Shown piece after piece: positions 1 to 11,098 of a stretch of 64,000 nucleotides of DNA (position 1 is the stretch's first letter; the number at the start of each line of letters is the position of its first letter). Location of the stretch: positions 9,790,835 to 9,854,834 of the forward strand of contig JADCRB010000016.1 of the NCBI GenBank assembly GCA_021464245.1, given 5' to 3'. A program made the translations under genes and the position numbers. The notes beneath the pieces were generated by a model. It ran no database searches, was not told where the DNA came from, and saw nothing but the letters and a program-made list of their open reading frames with translations. Origin of the DNA: Carallia brachiata (taxonomy: Eukaryota > Streptophyta > Magnoliopsida > Malpighiales > Rhizophoraceae).

Positions 1-579
1 TCAATAGTGGCTTGGATACTCCTTGGAGTCTTGTGACATGGTTGTGGCAAGAATGATTGTAAATTGTAATTGGTGGTGCATAAAATTAGTAAACCAACAA
101 AACTGTTGTGCTAAGATGTGGCCTTTCTTATCTTTTGTGATATCAAATGTTTATTCTGTTATTGTTCAATGAGCCCTGGTTCCTAATTGTGGTCAATTTG
201 CGAGATAAACGGCTGAAATGTCAAATTCTCTCGCATCCGCTTGCATGGAAAGAGAGCAAAATGTTGCTGACCATATGGTAAGGAACCAAATCATGTGTTA
301 CATGAAGTAAATAGAATGTGTTCGATGCTAAGTACGTGTGTATGATTGCTAGGTATCAATAATGTAGAAAGCACTACCTTATATTGCAAGAAAGAAGTTC
401 TCAATACAACACTTTTCTTGCGTGGAAGTGAATGTGCCCCAGCAAGAAACAAAGTAAGTGGTTCTTGTAACCTTACGGGCGAATCATCGTATTTTAGCAT
501 AAAATTGCTTCCATTGTAAGTGCTGTGGCTCCTTATAAGAAATTAAAAAAAGCATAATAAGTTGTCCTTGTTAACTATG

Positions 580-975
580 ATTGTGGTGTTCTTATCATGA
601 AGTTCATGGACTGGTGGGATGGAAAGGATATCAAACTCATTGATCCTAAGGTATGTTAGGTTATGCACATTAAATTTATTTTTTGGTCGCAAATTAGCCT
701 TGGGTAATAATCAAATAGTGTCAATAAATATGAGCTAGTTATGTGTTGGTTTTCTTGCCCCTAAAGTATTCTACTATTGTAGAACCATCTAGTTGTGTTT
801 CAAAAAGAGTATGTATATCATTGGATTGACAATCCTGACAATAAACTCCAGGAAAAAAAAAATATTGGTCGGCCTACGGTAGCTGATGTGTGAAAGAACC
901 CGGCAGGAAAGATTTGCTGGAATCCAAAAGTGCAGTGGTTATAAGTTGAACGTTTTGTAGGAAAAAAAATTAAGA
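580..975 (+). pseudogene. Possible decayed coding fragment, family not recognised
   Basis: Translating the plus strand gives protein-like stretches such as KFMDWWDGKDIKLIDPK (603-653, followed by a GTATGT that could be a splice donor), then HLVVFQKEYVYHWIDNPDN near 784-840 and GRPTVADV with KNPAGKICWNPK near 870-930. They need frame changes and a stop is present, so any gene here is broken. I cannot name a family. It could be chance, but the density of Trp and charged residues is unlike the surrounding AT-rich sequence. Confidence 0.25.
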
Positions 976-1154
976 ATAGGTCAGTTTGGGACTGAGACTT
1001 GGATTTGGATAGTAACAAATTGTAACAAAATCTTATTTATATTTGACATAGACACATGAGTCATGGGGGTTGCCTTACCATTAACCTTACAAAACCGTTT
1101 GCACACTAAATAGAACGTGTTGAATGCAAGATTTTAAAAATGGAACCGGTATTT

Positions 1155-1178
1155 TATATATATATATATATATATATA
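1155..1178. repeat. (TA)n microsatellite
   Basis: An uninterrupted TA dinucleotide run, about 12 units, in AT-rich intergenic sequence. Confidence 0.9.
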
Positions 1179-2860
1179 AATGACGATAAATATTTAAAGC
1201 AAATTGTATTTTAGGGAAAAAAATGTCTACAAGATATTAATATTTATATATGTTACTGATACTATAATTGGTATATTTAAAAAATATAATTTATAATTTT
1301 ATGTATGATGAAACTAAAAGAATAACTAAATATAGAAAAAAAATGTAAATAATTTATTTCAAACATTGACAATGTTAAATATATTGTAATTGATGTTGTT
1401 TTATTTGAATGAATTTTTATATGTAAAAAATAGTTTAGTAGAAAAAAATAATTAATAAATTTCTGAGATAAAAGAAAGAAAATAAATATAGAACATAGTA
1501 ATTGTTAATTTATTATTAATAAAAAGAAGAAAAAAATAATTATTCTACTGTCTGTAAATAATAAGTTGATAAATAAATAAGCAACTAACAGGTTGACGAA
1601 GTGGTGCATGACCTCCCACTTCACAATGAAGTAATAAGTTCAATAAATTTCGTCATCAAATTGTTAGGCTTTTCTTTTGTTATAGTGGGTGACGTGCCTC
1701 TTTAGAGAGTGTCACGTCACTGTTAACCAGACCCAAGAATTGATGATGAAACTAAAAACTCGAGAAAACCGTGAATGGTTCACCGGTTTACGATCAAATC
1801 GGCCATTTCACCGGATATAAAATCGGTTTTCAAAAGAAATGGTTCAAAGTGAGAATAGGATCGGTCATCTAGTCAATTCTTGATTTGTAGTAAGAAGATA
1901 CTGGAGTCATAGTGATAAAGTTAAGTTGGTAAAAACTTAACAGTAAATTAAAAAGTTGAGGCAATGACGGTAAGAAAAAAATATAAAAAGTTCCTATAAG
2001 GAAGCAAAAGTAAGGCATTACAAGAAAAAAAAAAAAGTGATTAAGTTGACGCAAACAAATAGACGCAAAGTAGGGCGGATATATTATTGCAACAAAGTCT
2101 TATTTTTTCAACAAAAAATTAGATGAAAAATAGTTGTACTTTGAGTTGCACGAATTTTGGATTTTGTTGCACAAATATAGTGATTGGTTGTAATACACTA
2201 ACTAACGTGTCTCTCTTTTGCGCATCCATGTAGTTATTCCAAAAAGAAAAAAAAATGTTGGCAGGCTATAGGCCATGAAGCAGCAGTGAAAACTATGATG
2301 ACGTGATGGTAAGAATTGAGTCAGTAATTTTGATTTGCACCTAAAAATTTAAAATATTAAAAAAATAAAAAAATTCAAAAATCAAAATTATATATGAAAA
2401 TTTCAAAATAAATCCCAAAATATTTGAAGAAAACCCAACAAAAGTTTAAAAGACATAAAAATTTATAAGAAAAAGAAAAATATTTTAAATTTTCTTAAAA
2501 TTCCAAAACCTCTGAAACAGTGTTGAAAATATAAAAAATTTGAAAAATGAAAAGAAATGCAAAAATTTTAAAATGAATTGAAAAAGAAAATTAAAATTTG
2601 AAAGAATTCCAGAATTACTCTCTCACTATCATACAAGCAGAATGCTACAATTCCCCAATTATTTCTCTATTTTTTGTGTCAAAGAAAATTTTAATAAGAA
2701 TTTATAATTCACAATACTTTCCCATTTAATTTGAAGAAAAAGATAGAGGACTACATAGTTAATATATTGACACCTTGTCCATCGACCATCCTTGTTCTTC
2801 GAAAATAATAAAAATAAACAATGGCACATAAGATGATTAAAAGAAAAACAATGAGATATC

Positions 2861-2888
2861 TGTGTGTGTGTGTGTGTGTGTGTGTGTG
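2861..2888. repeat. (TG)14 microsatellite
   Basis: A perfect TG dinucleotide run of 14 units, likely to be length-polymorphic. Confidence 0.95.
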
Positions 2889-5439
2889 CCAGTGTTTGTA
2901 TTCTCTATATGTTCACACCTCTAGATAAAGGTGGCCTTGAATTCTTTTACCCCATTATTTCCTTTCCCCAGCAATCTTTTACTACCCTTAGAATATTTCA
3001 CTATAGATGAATGCTAAGCACATCATTAGCTTCCCCTTTTTTCAGTCAAATGAAATAAGTTGAACAACAATTGCCATGTATTTCCCTTTCAATACAGATA
3101 AGTTACAAAAAGATGAACATCTTCCCAATTAACTAGTACACAACAATACCACAGCTAGTTTTAGTAGCTTGCAAGAACAATATCCAATAATGATGTTAGT
3201 TCTAATATCAAAATAAAAGGCAAATACCATTTGTAAAGTGCATAATCAAAGTACGCATCACCCAAAAAAAAAAAAAAAAAGGTCCATGCTAATTAAACTA
3301 ACATACCATGCTTCATTATGAGAGATGGAACTTTCTCATCTAATTGTCCAATCACCTTTGCCAGTGTTCCTGACACTATATTTGAAACACTACCATAGAA
3401 AAAACAGTCACAGAAGTTGATGCCAACATATGAGTTTATTCAACTAATATTTCCTTTTTATTTTGACATATGAAAATCACTGTCTAACTGTATTGGGAAG
3501 ATCTTCCAAGACAAAAGAACAGCAATTATCATAGTAAAGAGAAAAAGGCAAAATAACAAGTGGGGAACTAACAAAAAAATGAAATTATCTTACTTACTAA
3601 AATCAAGACATGATATACTACATTAAAAAAAAAACATAAATTTAAAGTGATGTGATTCAAGGCTAAAATTCTTTTTTTTTTTCAAAAAAAAAAGGTAGCA
3701 GAAAAGATTACCTTTTTGAGGATGGACATGGCCTCTTTGGTGGCACTTTTTCCCTTTCTAATAAGAAGAGCAATTTAAGAATCAGTCTTTCATTGCTCAT
3801 AACTCCAAATTGAAATGGAGTTTTTTCTCAAAAAAAAGAAAAAAAAAACCAAGATAAGATGATAAGATGAAAAAGGAAAAAAAAAAAAAAATACATAAAT
3901 AACGCACTGATGGAGCTAGTGATGATGAAGCCAGAGTGAGAGTGAAGAAGAAGAAGGGCAGAAGGGGCTTTGTAATCGAATCGAGGTATGCTTATCACAT
4001 TGGCGTGCTGCTTTCATGGCTTCATCGTTTCTTTCTTTGTGCAAACAGAACAAATAACAAGAACAAATAAAATTTAAGGAAAAAACAAAAAAAACGACAC
4101 GGGAAGACTCAGATCACAAAATTTATAACCTAGGATTTCTTAAAAAAAAAATTGGGAATTACCTTTAACAAATATCCTCCTTGGGGCCTCTTCTCCATCT
4201 CTATATGTTTGTCTCTTCTTGTTCTCCTTCTCCTTCGTCTACTTCTTCTCTCAGTTTTGGTTACAGCTCCCTCAATTTGGACGACCCATACAAAACCCCT
4301 CCTCCAACAATCAAACTAATTTAGCTTGAAAAGAAACATTTAGGGTACGAGGGTGTCCCATTGTGAAAATAAAAGAGTGCTTGTAGACAATCTAAGATTG
4401 CAGTAAGACTGACTTGCCATACATCCATAAGAAACTATAATAACATCTAGCAATATTATAACTCAAAATAGAGTACAACAAAAGTAAAAACAGTAATTGC
4501 TACATAAACAAAATACTAAGAAATAGGGAATTGAGTGTAAATTGAAGCTAAACAAAAATGTTTGTGTCAGTTCACACTTTCCATATTTGCTGATCATGGT
4601 TATAAATGATTAATGTAAATAATCTTAAATAAATTTTATTGTAATTAATAAAATACGAAAATAATAAATACTATAATATGATAAATGTTTAGATATTTTG
4701 ATTAGTACTAGATAAAATAACGATGAAAGTAATTATTTAATATATGCAATTTAAAAATAGCAGTGGAAAAATTATTGGAATATAAAAAATAGTTAATTCT
4801 TTTAAATTTTTAAATTTTTGAAATTTTTTGTTGATTTGTGAGGTCGAGAGAATGAGAGGGGGAGAGAGACAGAGGGAAGACAATTAGTCACATGTCATAC
4901 AAAACAAACAAAAGGTATCATAGAGAAGTATCCAAGTGTTGTATGATTGAAATAAATGTGTCATAAGAAATCATTCAAGTGACATATAAGTGGAATAAAG
5001 TCATTCACTAAAAGAGCAAAGTCATTACAATTAAAAAAATAAAACATGTCTCTATCCAATTGGGTCTTATTCTCTCTTTCTCCCCTCTATCTTGCTCTCT
5101 ATTCGTTCTCATCTCTCTTCTTCCCTCTCTCTTCCCCTTCTCAATTCTACCACTTGATCTCTCCTCTCTATCCATCTCTATCAATCCACCTCAAACAAGA
5201 AGGCCACATATAGAGAGAGAGAGAGAAAATATATGAAGACAACTAATGATAGAGAGAGAGAAAACATTGAATATTTTGGACTTTCATAGTGATGAAATTT
5301 TTTGAGTTTAGTAATTTTTTTTATTTTTAAATTTTAATTTTTTTTTTGGAAATTTGAATTTTCGACAATTTATAAATAGTTTTTTTTTTTTAATTCTTTG
5401 ATAACATAATTTTTAAATAGTTTTAAGTTTATTGTTCAT

Positions 5440-5935
5440 TTTTACATGTGTCGTAGGGAGTGTATCAAATGTCGTATGAATGAATACTAAGGTTTCGTAT
5501 GATGTTAAGCAAGCTCATACGAAAGAAATAAAGGTGTTATAAAGAATGAGTCAAGTGTCATACAAAAGTATAAAAGGTATAGTAGGAAATGAGTTAAGTG
5601 ACATATGAGAGAAATAAATGTGTCACATATAATGAATCAAGTGTCGTATGAAAGGAGTATTAGGTGTCATACAACAGCAATAAAAGTGTCATAGAGAATG
5701 AAGCAAGTGTCGTATGAAAGAAATAAAAGTGTCATTTGAAATTACTGAAATGTCATATGAGAAAAATAAAGGTGACGTAATTTTTGAAGTGTCATACAAA
5801 AGAAATAAATGTCATAGGAAATGAGTCAAGTGTTGTAGAGAGAAATAAAGGTGTCATAGGAAGTGAAGTGGTTATCATACGAAAGAATTAAAGATGTAAG
5901 GATGCATCAAGTGTCTTAAAACAGTAATAACAATT
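5440..5935. repeat. Diverged tandem array, unit about 43 bp
   Basis: About eleven degenerate copies of a unit with the words AAGTGTCATA, AAAGAAATAAA and GGTGTCATAG recur at about 40-45 bp intervals. Copies differ by many substitutions and small indels, indicating an old array. Related single copies lie at 4890-5035, 6480-6545 and 7200-7285. There are no unique spacers, so this is not a CRISPR-like structure. Confidence 0.65.
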
Positions 5936-6132
5936 TCGTAAGGAAATATAAATTTTCTTTTTCTATCATCTCTCTAACTTTATATCTCTCTCATCTCGCT
6001 TATCTCTCTTTTTCTACATTCTCTCTCCATCACTCATTATCTTTCTCTCTAGCTATCCTCTCATTTTTCCTTTTCACTCTAGCTTCCCTCTCTATCTCTA
6101 TTAATCTGCCTCAAACATAAAGGGTACACAGA

Positions 6133-6151
6133 GTGTGTGTGTGTGTGTGTG
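6133..6151. repeat. (GT)n microsatellite
   Basis: A GT run of about nine units inside the repeated CT/GA module. Confidence 0.85.
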
Positions 6152-7116
6152 AGAAAGAAAGAGGAGGTAGAGAACGAGAGAGAAGGATTGAAAGAGCAAA
6201 TTTGAATTTATTAGATTTTTAAAGTGTTTCAATGTTTTAAGTATATGACAATTTGTATTTTTATTGTTTAATATTTTCAAATAAGAGAATTCTCATGAAT
6301 AGTTTTTAAGGTTTTTTGTTCAAAGTAAACAAAATCTGAAAATTTAAAATGTTTTTTAATATAAAAAGACATTCTCTTTTTTTTAAATTTTTAAATTTTC
6401 AAAATTTTTGCTGATCTTTGAGGTTGAGATAAGGAGAGAGAGGGGAGAGGAGCGATAAAGAAAGAATGGAAAGGTAATTACTCTCACACATCGTATAAAA
6501 GAAACAAAGGTGTTATAAAGATGAACCCAAGTGTTGTTTGACTAAAATATCTATGTAATTCATCCAACGATATATACAAAAGCCTATTTGCTTTTTTTAA
6601 GTTTAATTTTCCACCGACACATATTACTATGATCGTACATTGATCTAATCTAAAAAGTCTGGGCAATTATATGTATGTTTAATGATATATTTTTTAAACT
6701 CTAAAATCTGAGATTTGTAGTAAAATTTACATGTCACAGGCATAACATTACCCGTTGAGCTATATTTAAACTCACACAACAAAAACCAAATACTAAAAAA
6801 GAGAGAATGAAGAGAAAATTGAAGATGAATAAATATCTAACTTCAGCGCAATCTATCCTTATATTAGGTCACGCATGTAATTGATAATATAATTAATCTT
6901 AAATAAATTTTGTGACTATTAATAAGATACCAAAATAGTAAATATTGTAATCCATAAATGTTTAGATGTTCTGATAAGTAGTAGCTAAAAGCTAATGGAA
7001 TAAATATTTAATATATGCAATATTAAAATAACAGTGGAATAAGAAAAACAAGCCAATTTTTTTATATTTAAATTTGCTTAATAGTTTGCTAATTTGTGAG
7101 GCGAATAGAGGTCTAA

Positions 7117-7153
7117 AGAGAGAGAGAGACAGAGAGGGGAGAGAGAGAGAGCT

Positions 7154-7187
<34 letters not shown>

Positions 7188-7192
7188 AGAAC
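7117..7192. repeat. GA-rich microsatellite tract
   Basis: An almost pure GA tract with a few interruptions, forming part of the second copy of the 4.62-4.93 kb module. Confidence 0.85.
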
Positions 7193-7290
7193 GAGAAGGG
7201 AATTTATCACACATTGTATGAAAGAAACAAAAATGTCGTAGAGAAGCATACAATTGTCATATAATTGAAATAATCCCGTAAATGAACCAA

Positions 7291-8814
7291 ATGTGCAAAA
7301 AGAATCTAACTCATCTCAACTTAAAAAGAATCTAATTATGTGAAGTACTATAACATTTTTGCTTCAGTGGATGTCCTTTGTAATTAAGGATTTTCATAGT
7401 GGTAGGTGATCATATGAAGTACAACATTTAGCTTCAAGAGTATACTGTAATTACTCACTTAAACCAGTATAAACTAAATTTCGGAGAATTGGGCATCGCT
7501 AAACACACATTTTGATCCAAAGTTGCCAAAAGGCTAATGGATCTATATTTGTTATTGTTTTCATTGAAAAAAAAAACCTTCAGTTTTTGACCACTTGATC
7601 AATTGGTTTGTGTCAAACCAATGCCTTTTTTTTTGTTTTTTTCTAAAAAGCTCAATAGATTATTATCCAGTTGGCCACATTTCAAGAAGATTCACTTATT
7701 TGATACAGATTATCTAACGACCTTTTGGACAACGGGAGCACAGAGGATAGTGTAAGAAACAATGCTTTTACAAGCCATGATGAAATAATAATGTTTGTCC
7801 AACCCCTCTGTCCCCGAACAAGTTCTTCCCTAAAAACAAAATGGAAAATTTTCTTTTATGAAAATATGCCTAACGTACCTTCAAACAAAACCATGATATG
7901 TTGACTTCTCTTCCTCCAATCGTGCATACAAAACTATATCCGAAAATAAACAAAGTCTATTCGTATTATATTGGTTGCTTAATTTCTTTAAATATTAATT
8001 AGTTAATTCTAACAACAATGATTTTTCCAGTTCGCTGCTTTGAACTATGTCAAATTAATTTGATGAAAATATAATTCCCAAAAACAAATAAATTTACGAA
8101 CAAGAATGACTTTCTAGTACATAGTAATACAATTACAAAGTCTTCTAAATATACTTGATTTGAGGGTGTAATTTTTATTTCTAATTAAAAAATTTTCTTT
8201 CTCTCACTTTCTTTTTATATCCAAATAAATCATCATTTTCTCTTCACTTTCTTTCCTCACATTTCTCTTGTCACTAAATAACATAAGAGAGAATTAGATT
8301 TTCTCCCTCTATTTTTTTCTTTTCACTTTCTATCCCCCATCTGTTTGCACTCCAAACAAAGTGTACATGTTTGCCGATTGACTAGAGTCACCACCAATCA
8401 TTTGTTGTGTAATTGGAACATCATAAACTGTAAACTTCAAAAGAGTGCCCTATCTTAGAACTCAACTGGACTCGATTTTGATTACTAAGATTTATTGGGG
8501 TTTGAGAGTATGGTTATGTCTGGAAAAGGCCGCAACCAACCTAGACACTCGTCACAAATGACGATATTTTGACGTTAACATTGATCTTACTTATAATCTT
8601 TATTTGTTTATTTTCCCTTAATGACATGTAGCTTACTTAAAATTTTTCTGTCATGGGCACACTCTTTAGGGATTATTAAAAATAGTAGTGCATTTTACCT
8701 TTTAAAAATGGATTAGAAATGATTTAATATTATTGTTTACTAGCTTTCCTCAATCGATTTTAAAATTTAAGAATGAGGGACAATCTTATGGGAGACCCCA
8801 AGCTCTAAGTGATT
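7291..8814. other. Intergenic, no gene seen
   Basis: AT-rich sequence without a convincing reading frame or repeat family. Scattered CT-rich stretches lie at 8200-8340. Confidence 0.5.
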
Positions 8815-9535
8815 CAGAAATATTAGGATGTTTTTATTACTGATCTAGTGCACTGAAGGAAATTATGATGCTTTTAATGAAGATCCCTTGTTTCAGAAAG
8901 ATTTTGAAAATTAGGATACTTTTAACAAAGATCCTGTGCTTTAGAAGCATTTTGAATTCTTTCATATGATTTTTACGGTGATCCTTCGCACCGGAGGAAT
9001 TTGTAAATGGTTCGGATGATTTATTGGTGATCCTACACACCCAAGAAAATTTGAAATTTTTGAAAAGGATTCGGATGATTTTATGGTGATCTTAAGTAGG
9101 AGAGGAATTTTGAGAATGTTTGAAAAGGTTTAGATGAATTTTACAGTGATCTTACGTACTGGAGGAATTTTGCAATTTGAAAAATGCTTAGATGATTTTT
9201 ACGGTGATCTTATGCATTAGAAAAGATTTGTAATTTTTAAAAAAGGCTTAGATGATTTTAATGATGATCCTGAGCACTGAAAGAATTTTGGGAGTTTTTA
9301 AAAAGAGTTTCAGATTATTTTTACGGTAATCCTATGCACTGGAGGAATTTTGGGATGTTTGAAATGAGTTCAGATGTTTTTTGCGGTGATCCTACATACT
9401 AGAGAAATTTTGAGAATCTTTCAAACAGACACGGATGATTTTAACGGTGATCATATGCACCGAAAAAATTTTGGGAGTTTCGCAAAGGGCTTCGATCATA
9501 TGCACTAGAGGAATTTTTAAATTTTTGAAAATAGG
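8815..9535. repeat. Minisatellite, unit about 60 bp, about 11-12 copies
   Basis: A unit containing GATGATTTTTACGGTGATC, then a GCACTGGAGGAATTTTG-like word and a TTTGAAAAGG-like word repeats at about 57-62 bp. The GATGATTT word falls near 9017, 9074, 9134, 9191, 9252, 9314, 9374 and 9435. Earlier copies at 8815-9000 are more diverged. The array is degenerate and has no conserved reading frame, so it is best read as a decayed minisatellite. Confidence 0.8.
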
Positions 9536-10740
9536 CTCAATGTTTTATTTAATGGAAAAAAAAAATTAGAAGATACATTAGTATCAAACTCATATAATGA
9601 GCAGATTTATCATATTGGTTAAAAAATGCCTTTTTTAATTTTGTTTGATTTAAAAGGAGAAAAAAAGAATATTTAAGTTTTGAATATTATTTTCCGTTCC
9701 AAAAAAGAAATTTAGAAATATTTTTTTCTTGTTTTATCTCACAAATTTTAGGCTTTGTTTTTTTTTTCTTTTTTCAAAATTTTTTAATTATGCATATTTG
9801 TGTTGCAAGAGTTTTAAACCTATGTGAATAATCTTTAATATGATTTGAGTAAATACATGATAAATCATAGTTGAATAAATTGAATTTCTAACCATAATTA
9901 TCACTAAAAATAATGTGATAATCTTCCAAAAACCACTTATTAATATTTATAGAATTTAAGTTTTAATCACATAAATGTTAGAAGCTAATATAAAATACTA
10001 TTAAAATAAACCAAATAATTAGAAAGAATAACAGTATACAGTGTCTCTTTGTTTATTTTATTATACAAAATTATTTAATAATTATTAATTAGTTAGATAG
10101 AATTCTACTAGACTAGGGTTTCATTTTTGAAATCCTAAATCTATTCAAATATTAAGAAAGACTATAATTAATGACTAATTTAATATTGAATTCTAAAAAT
10201 TATAAGAAAATTTTGAAATTAAGCAAACATTGGCACATAAACAAAATTGACAACATGACAAAAAAAGAACAACTAAGTATTCGCTCAGTCTCCACAATAT
10301 ATATACTAATATTACTGCTAAATCTGTAGAATGCATGAATTTATCATTTTTATTGATAAATGTACTTTTGATTCTATTCTATTTTATTTAAAGAATAATA
10401 ATAATAATAATAATAATAAGAGACTTAAATTATCAATATTTTAAAACAAAAAATAAATTTAAAGGTAGTTTTTTCTTTCCAAGCAAACGAAAAATAAAAA
10501 AATCATAAACAATGAGGCTTTTTCCTTTTTAAGAAAAAAAGCAGACTTAGAAATCTTTTTCTATTTTCCTCTCTAAAAAAATTAAAAAGAATTAGGATTA
10601 TATTTGAGAAATTATTTTTCTAAACTTTTATAGCTATAAATACTAGCATTGCACATATTTTAGATGTATAAATTTCCAATTTTATGATAAAATACAAGAA
10701 AAAATAAATTTTTCAACGAATATAAACGCACCGTATCCAC
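9536..10740. other. AT-rich intergenic sequence
   Basis: No gene is supported. An (AAT)n run of about eight or nine units lies at 10394-10419. Confidence 0.6.
10394..10419. repeat. (AAT)n microsatellite
   Basis: A trinucleotide AAT run in intergenic sequence upstream of HCF136. Confidence 0.9.
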
Positions 10741-11000
10741 AAGATTATCATTGGGACATGCTGGAAATGGGCTGCGTGGCCGTTAATGCTTCCCAGTAAC
10801 CAACAGCCACGAATTTGGATAAGAGGCATTCCTTCAACATTGCAATTGCGTATCATCAAACATTGCAATTGCATGAATGGCAGAGAGACAGAGAGAGAGG
10901 GATACCATAATTCAAACTAGAAGAGTAGAGAAAGAATAATGAGAATTATAGTGACAGACATTAGTCCATAGGTAAGAATAGAAGCAAGTGGTAATAAGTG
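10741..11000 (+). promoter_or_regulatory. Presumed promoter and 5' leader of HCF136
   Basis: This stretch is less AT-rich than the sequence before it and abuts the HCF136 start codon. The 13-base word ACATTGCAATTGC, containing the 8-base palindrome GCAATTGC, occurs twice, at 10837-10849 and 10860-10872, exactly 23 bp apart. A GA-rich patch follows at 10880-10902. No clear TATA box was fixed. The promoter role is inferred from position only. Confidence 0.4.
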
Positions 11001-11067
11001 ATGGCGTATGTGACTTGTAGTACATGTGCTGCTGTGTTCACAGCCACCACCGCTTATTCTTCTTCTG

Positions 11068-11098
<31 letters not shown>

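Larger units (their letters stand above)
976..4619. other. AT-rich intergenic sequence
   Basis: No gene is supported here. The stretch holds a (TA)n run at about 1155-1178, several A-runs, and a (TG)14 microsatellite at 2861-2888. The segment at about 1745-1870 contains repeated ACCGG-rich words of the kind common in dispersed plant repeats, but no element ends were found. No RNA gene was seen. Confidence 0.6.
4620..7290. repeat. Complex higher-order repeat block
   Basis: Several modules recur in the same orientation. A module starting AATCTTAAATAAATTTT and running through GCAGTGGAA-like words into a GA-rich patch and a CATGTCATACAAAA-like word occurs at about 4622-4930 and again at about 6895-7260, with a partial copy at about 6390-6545. 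A CT-rich module ending in CCTCAAACA followed by a GA or GT run occurs at 5041-5226 and 5950-6160. Between them lies an array of a diverged unit of about 43 bp. The whole looks like an old tandemly amplified block, not a gene. Confidence 0.6.

Noticed and set aside
8815..9535. Regular repeats as a CRISPR-like array
   Set aside because: Units are contiguous and diverged without unique spacers, and this is plant nuclear DNA.
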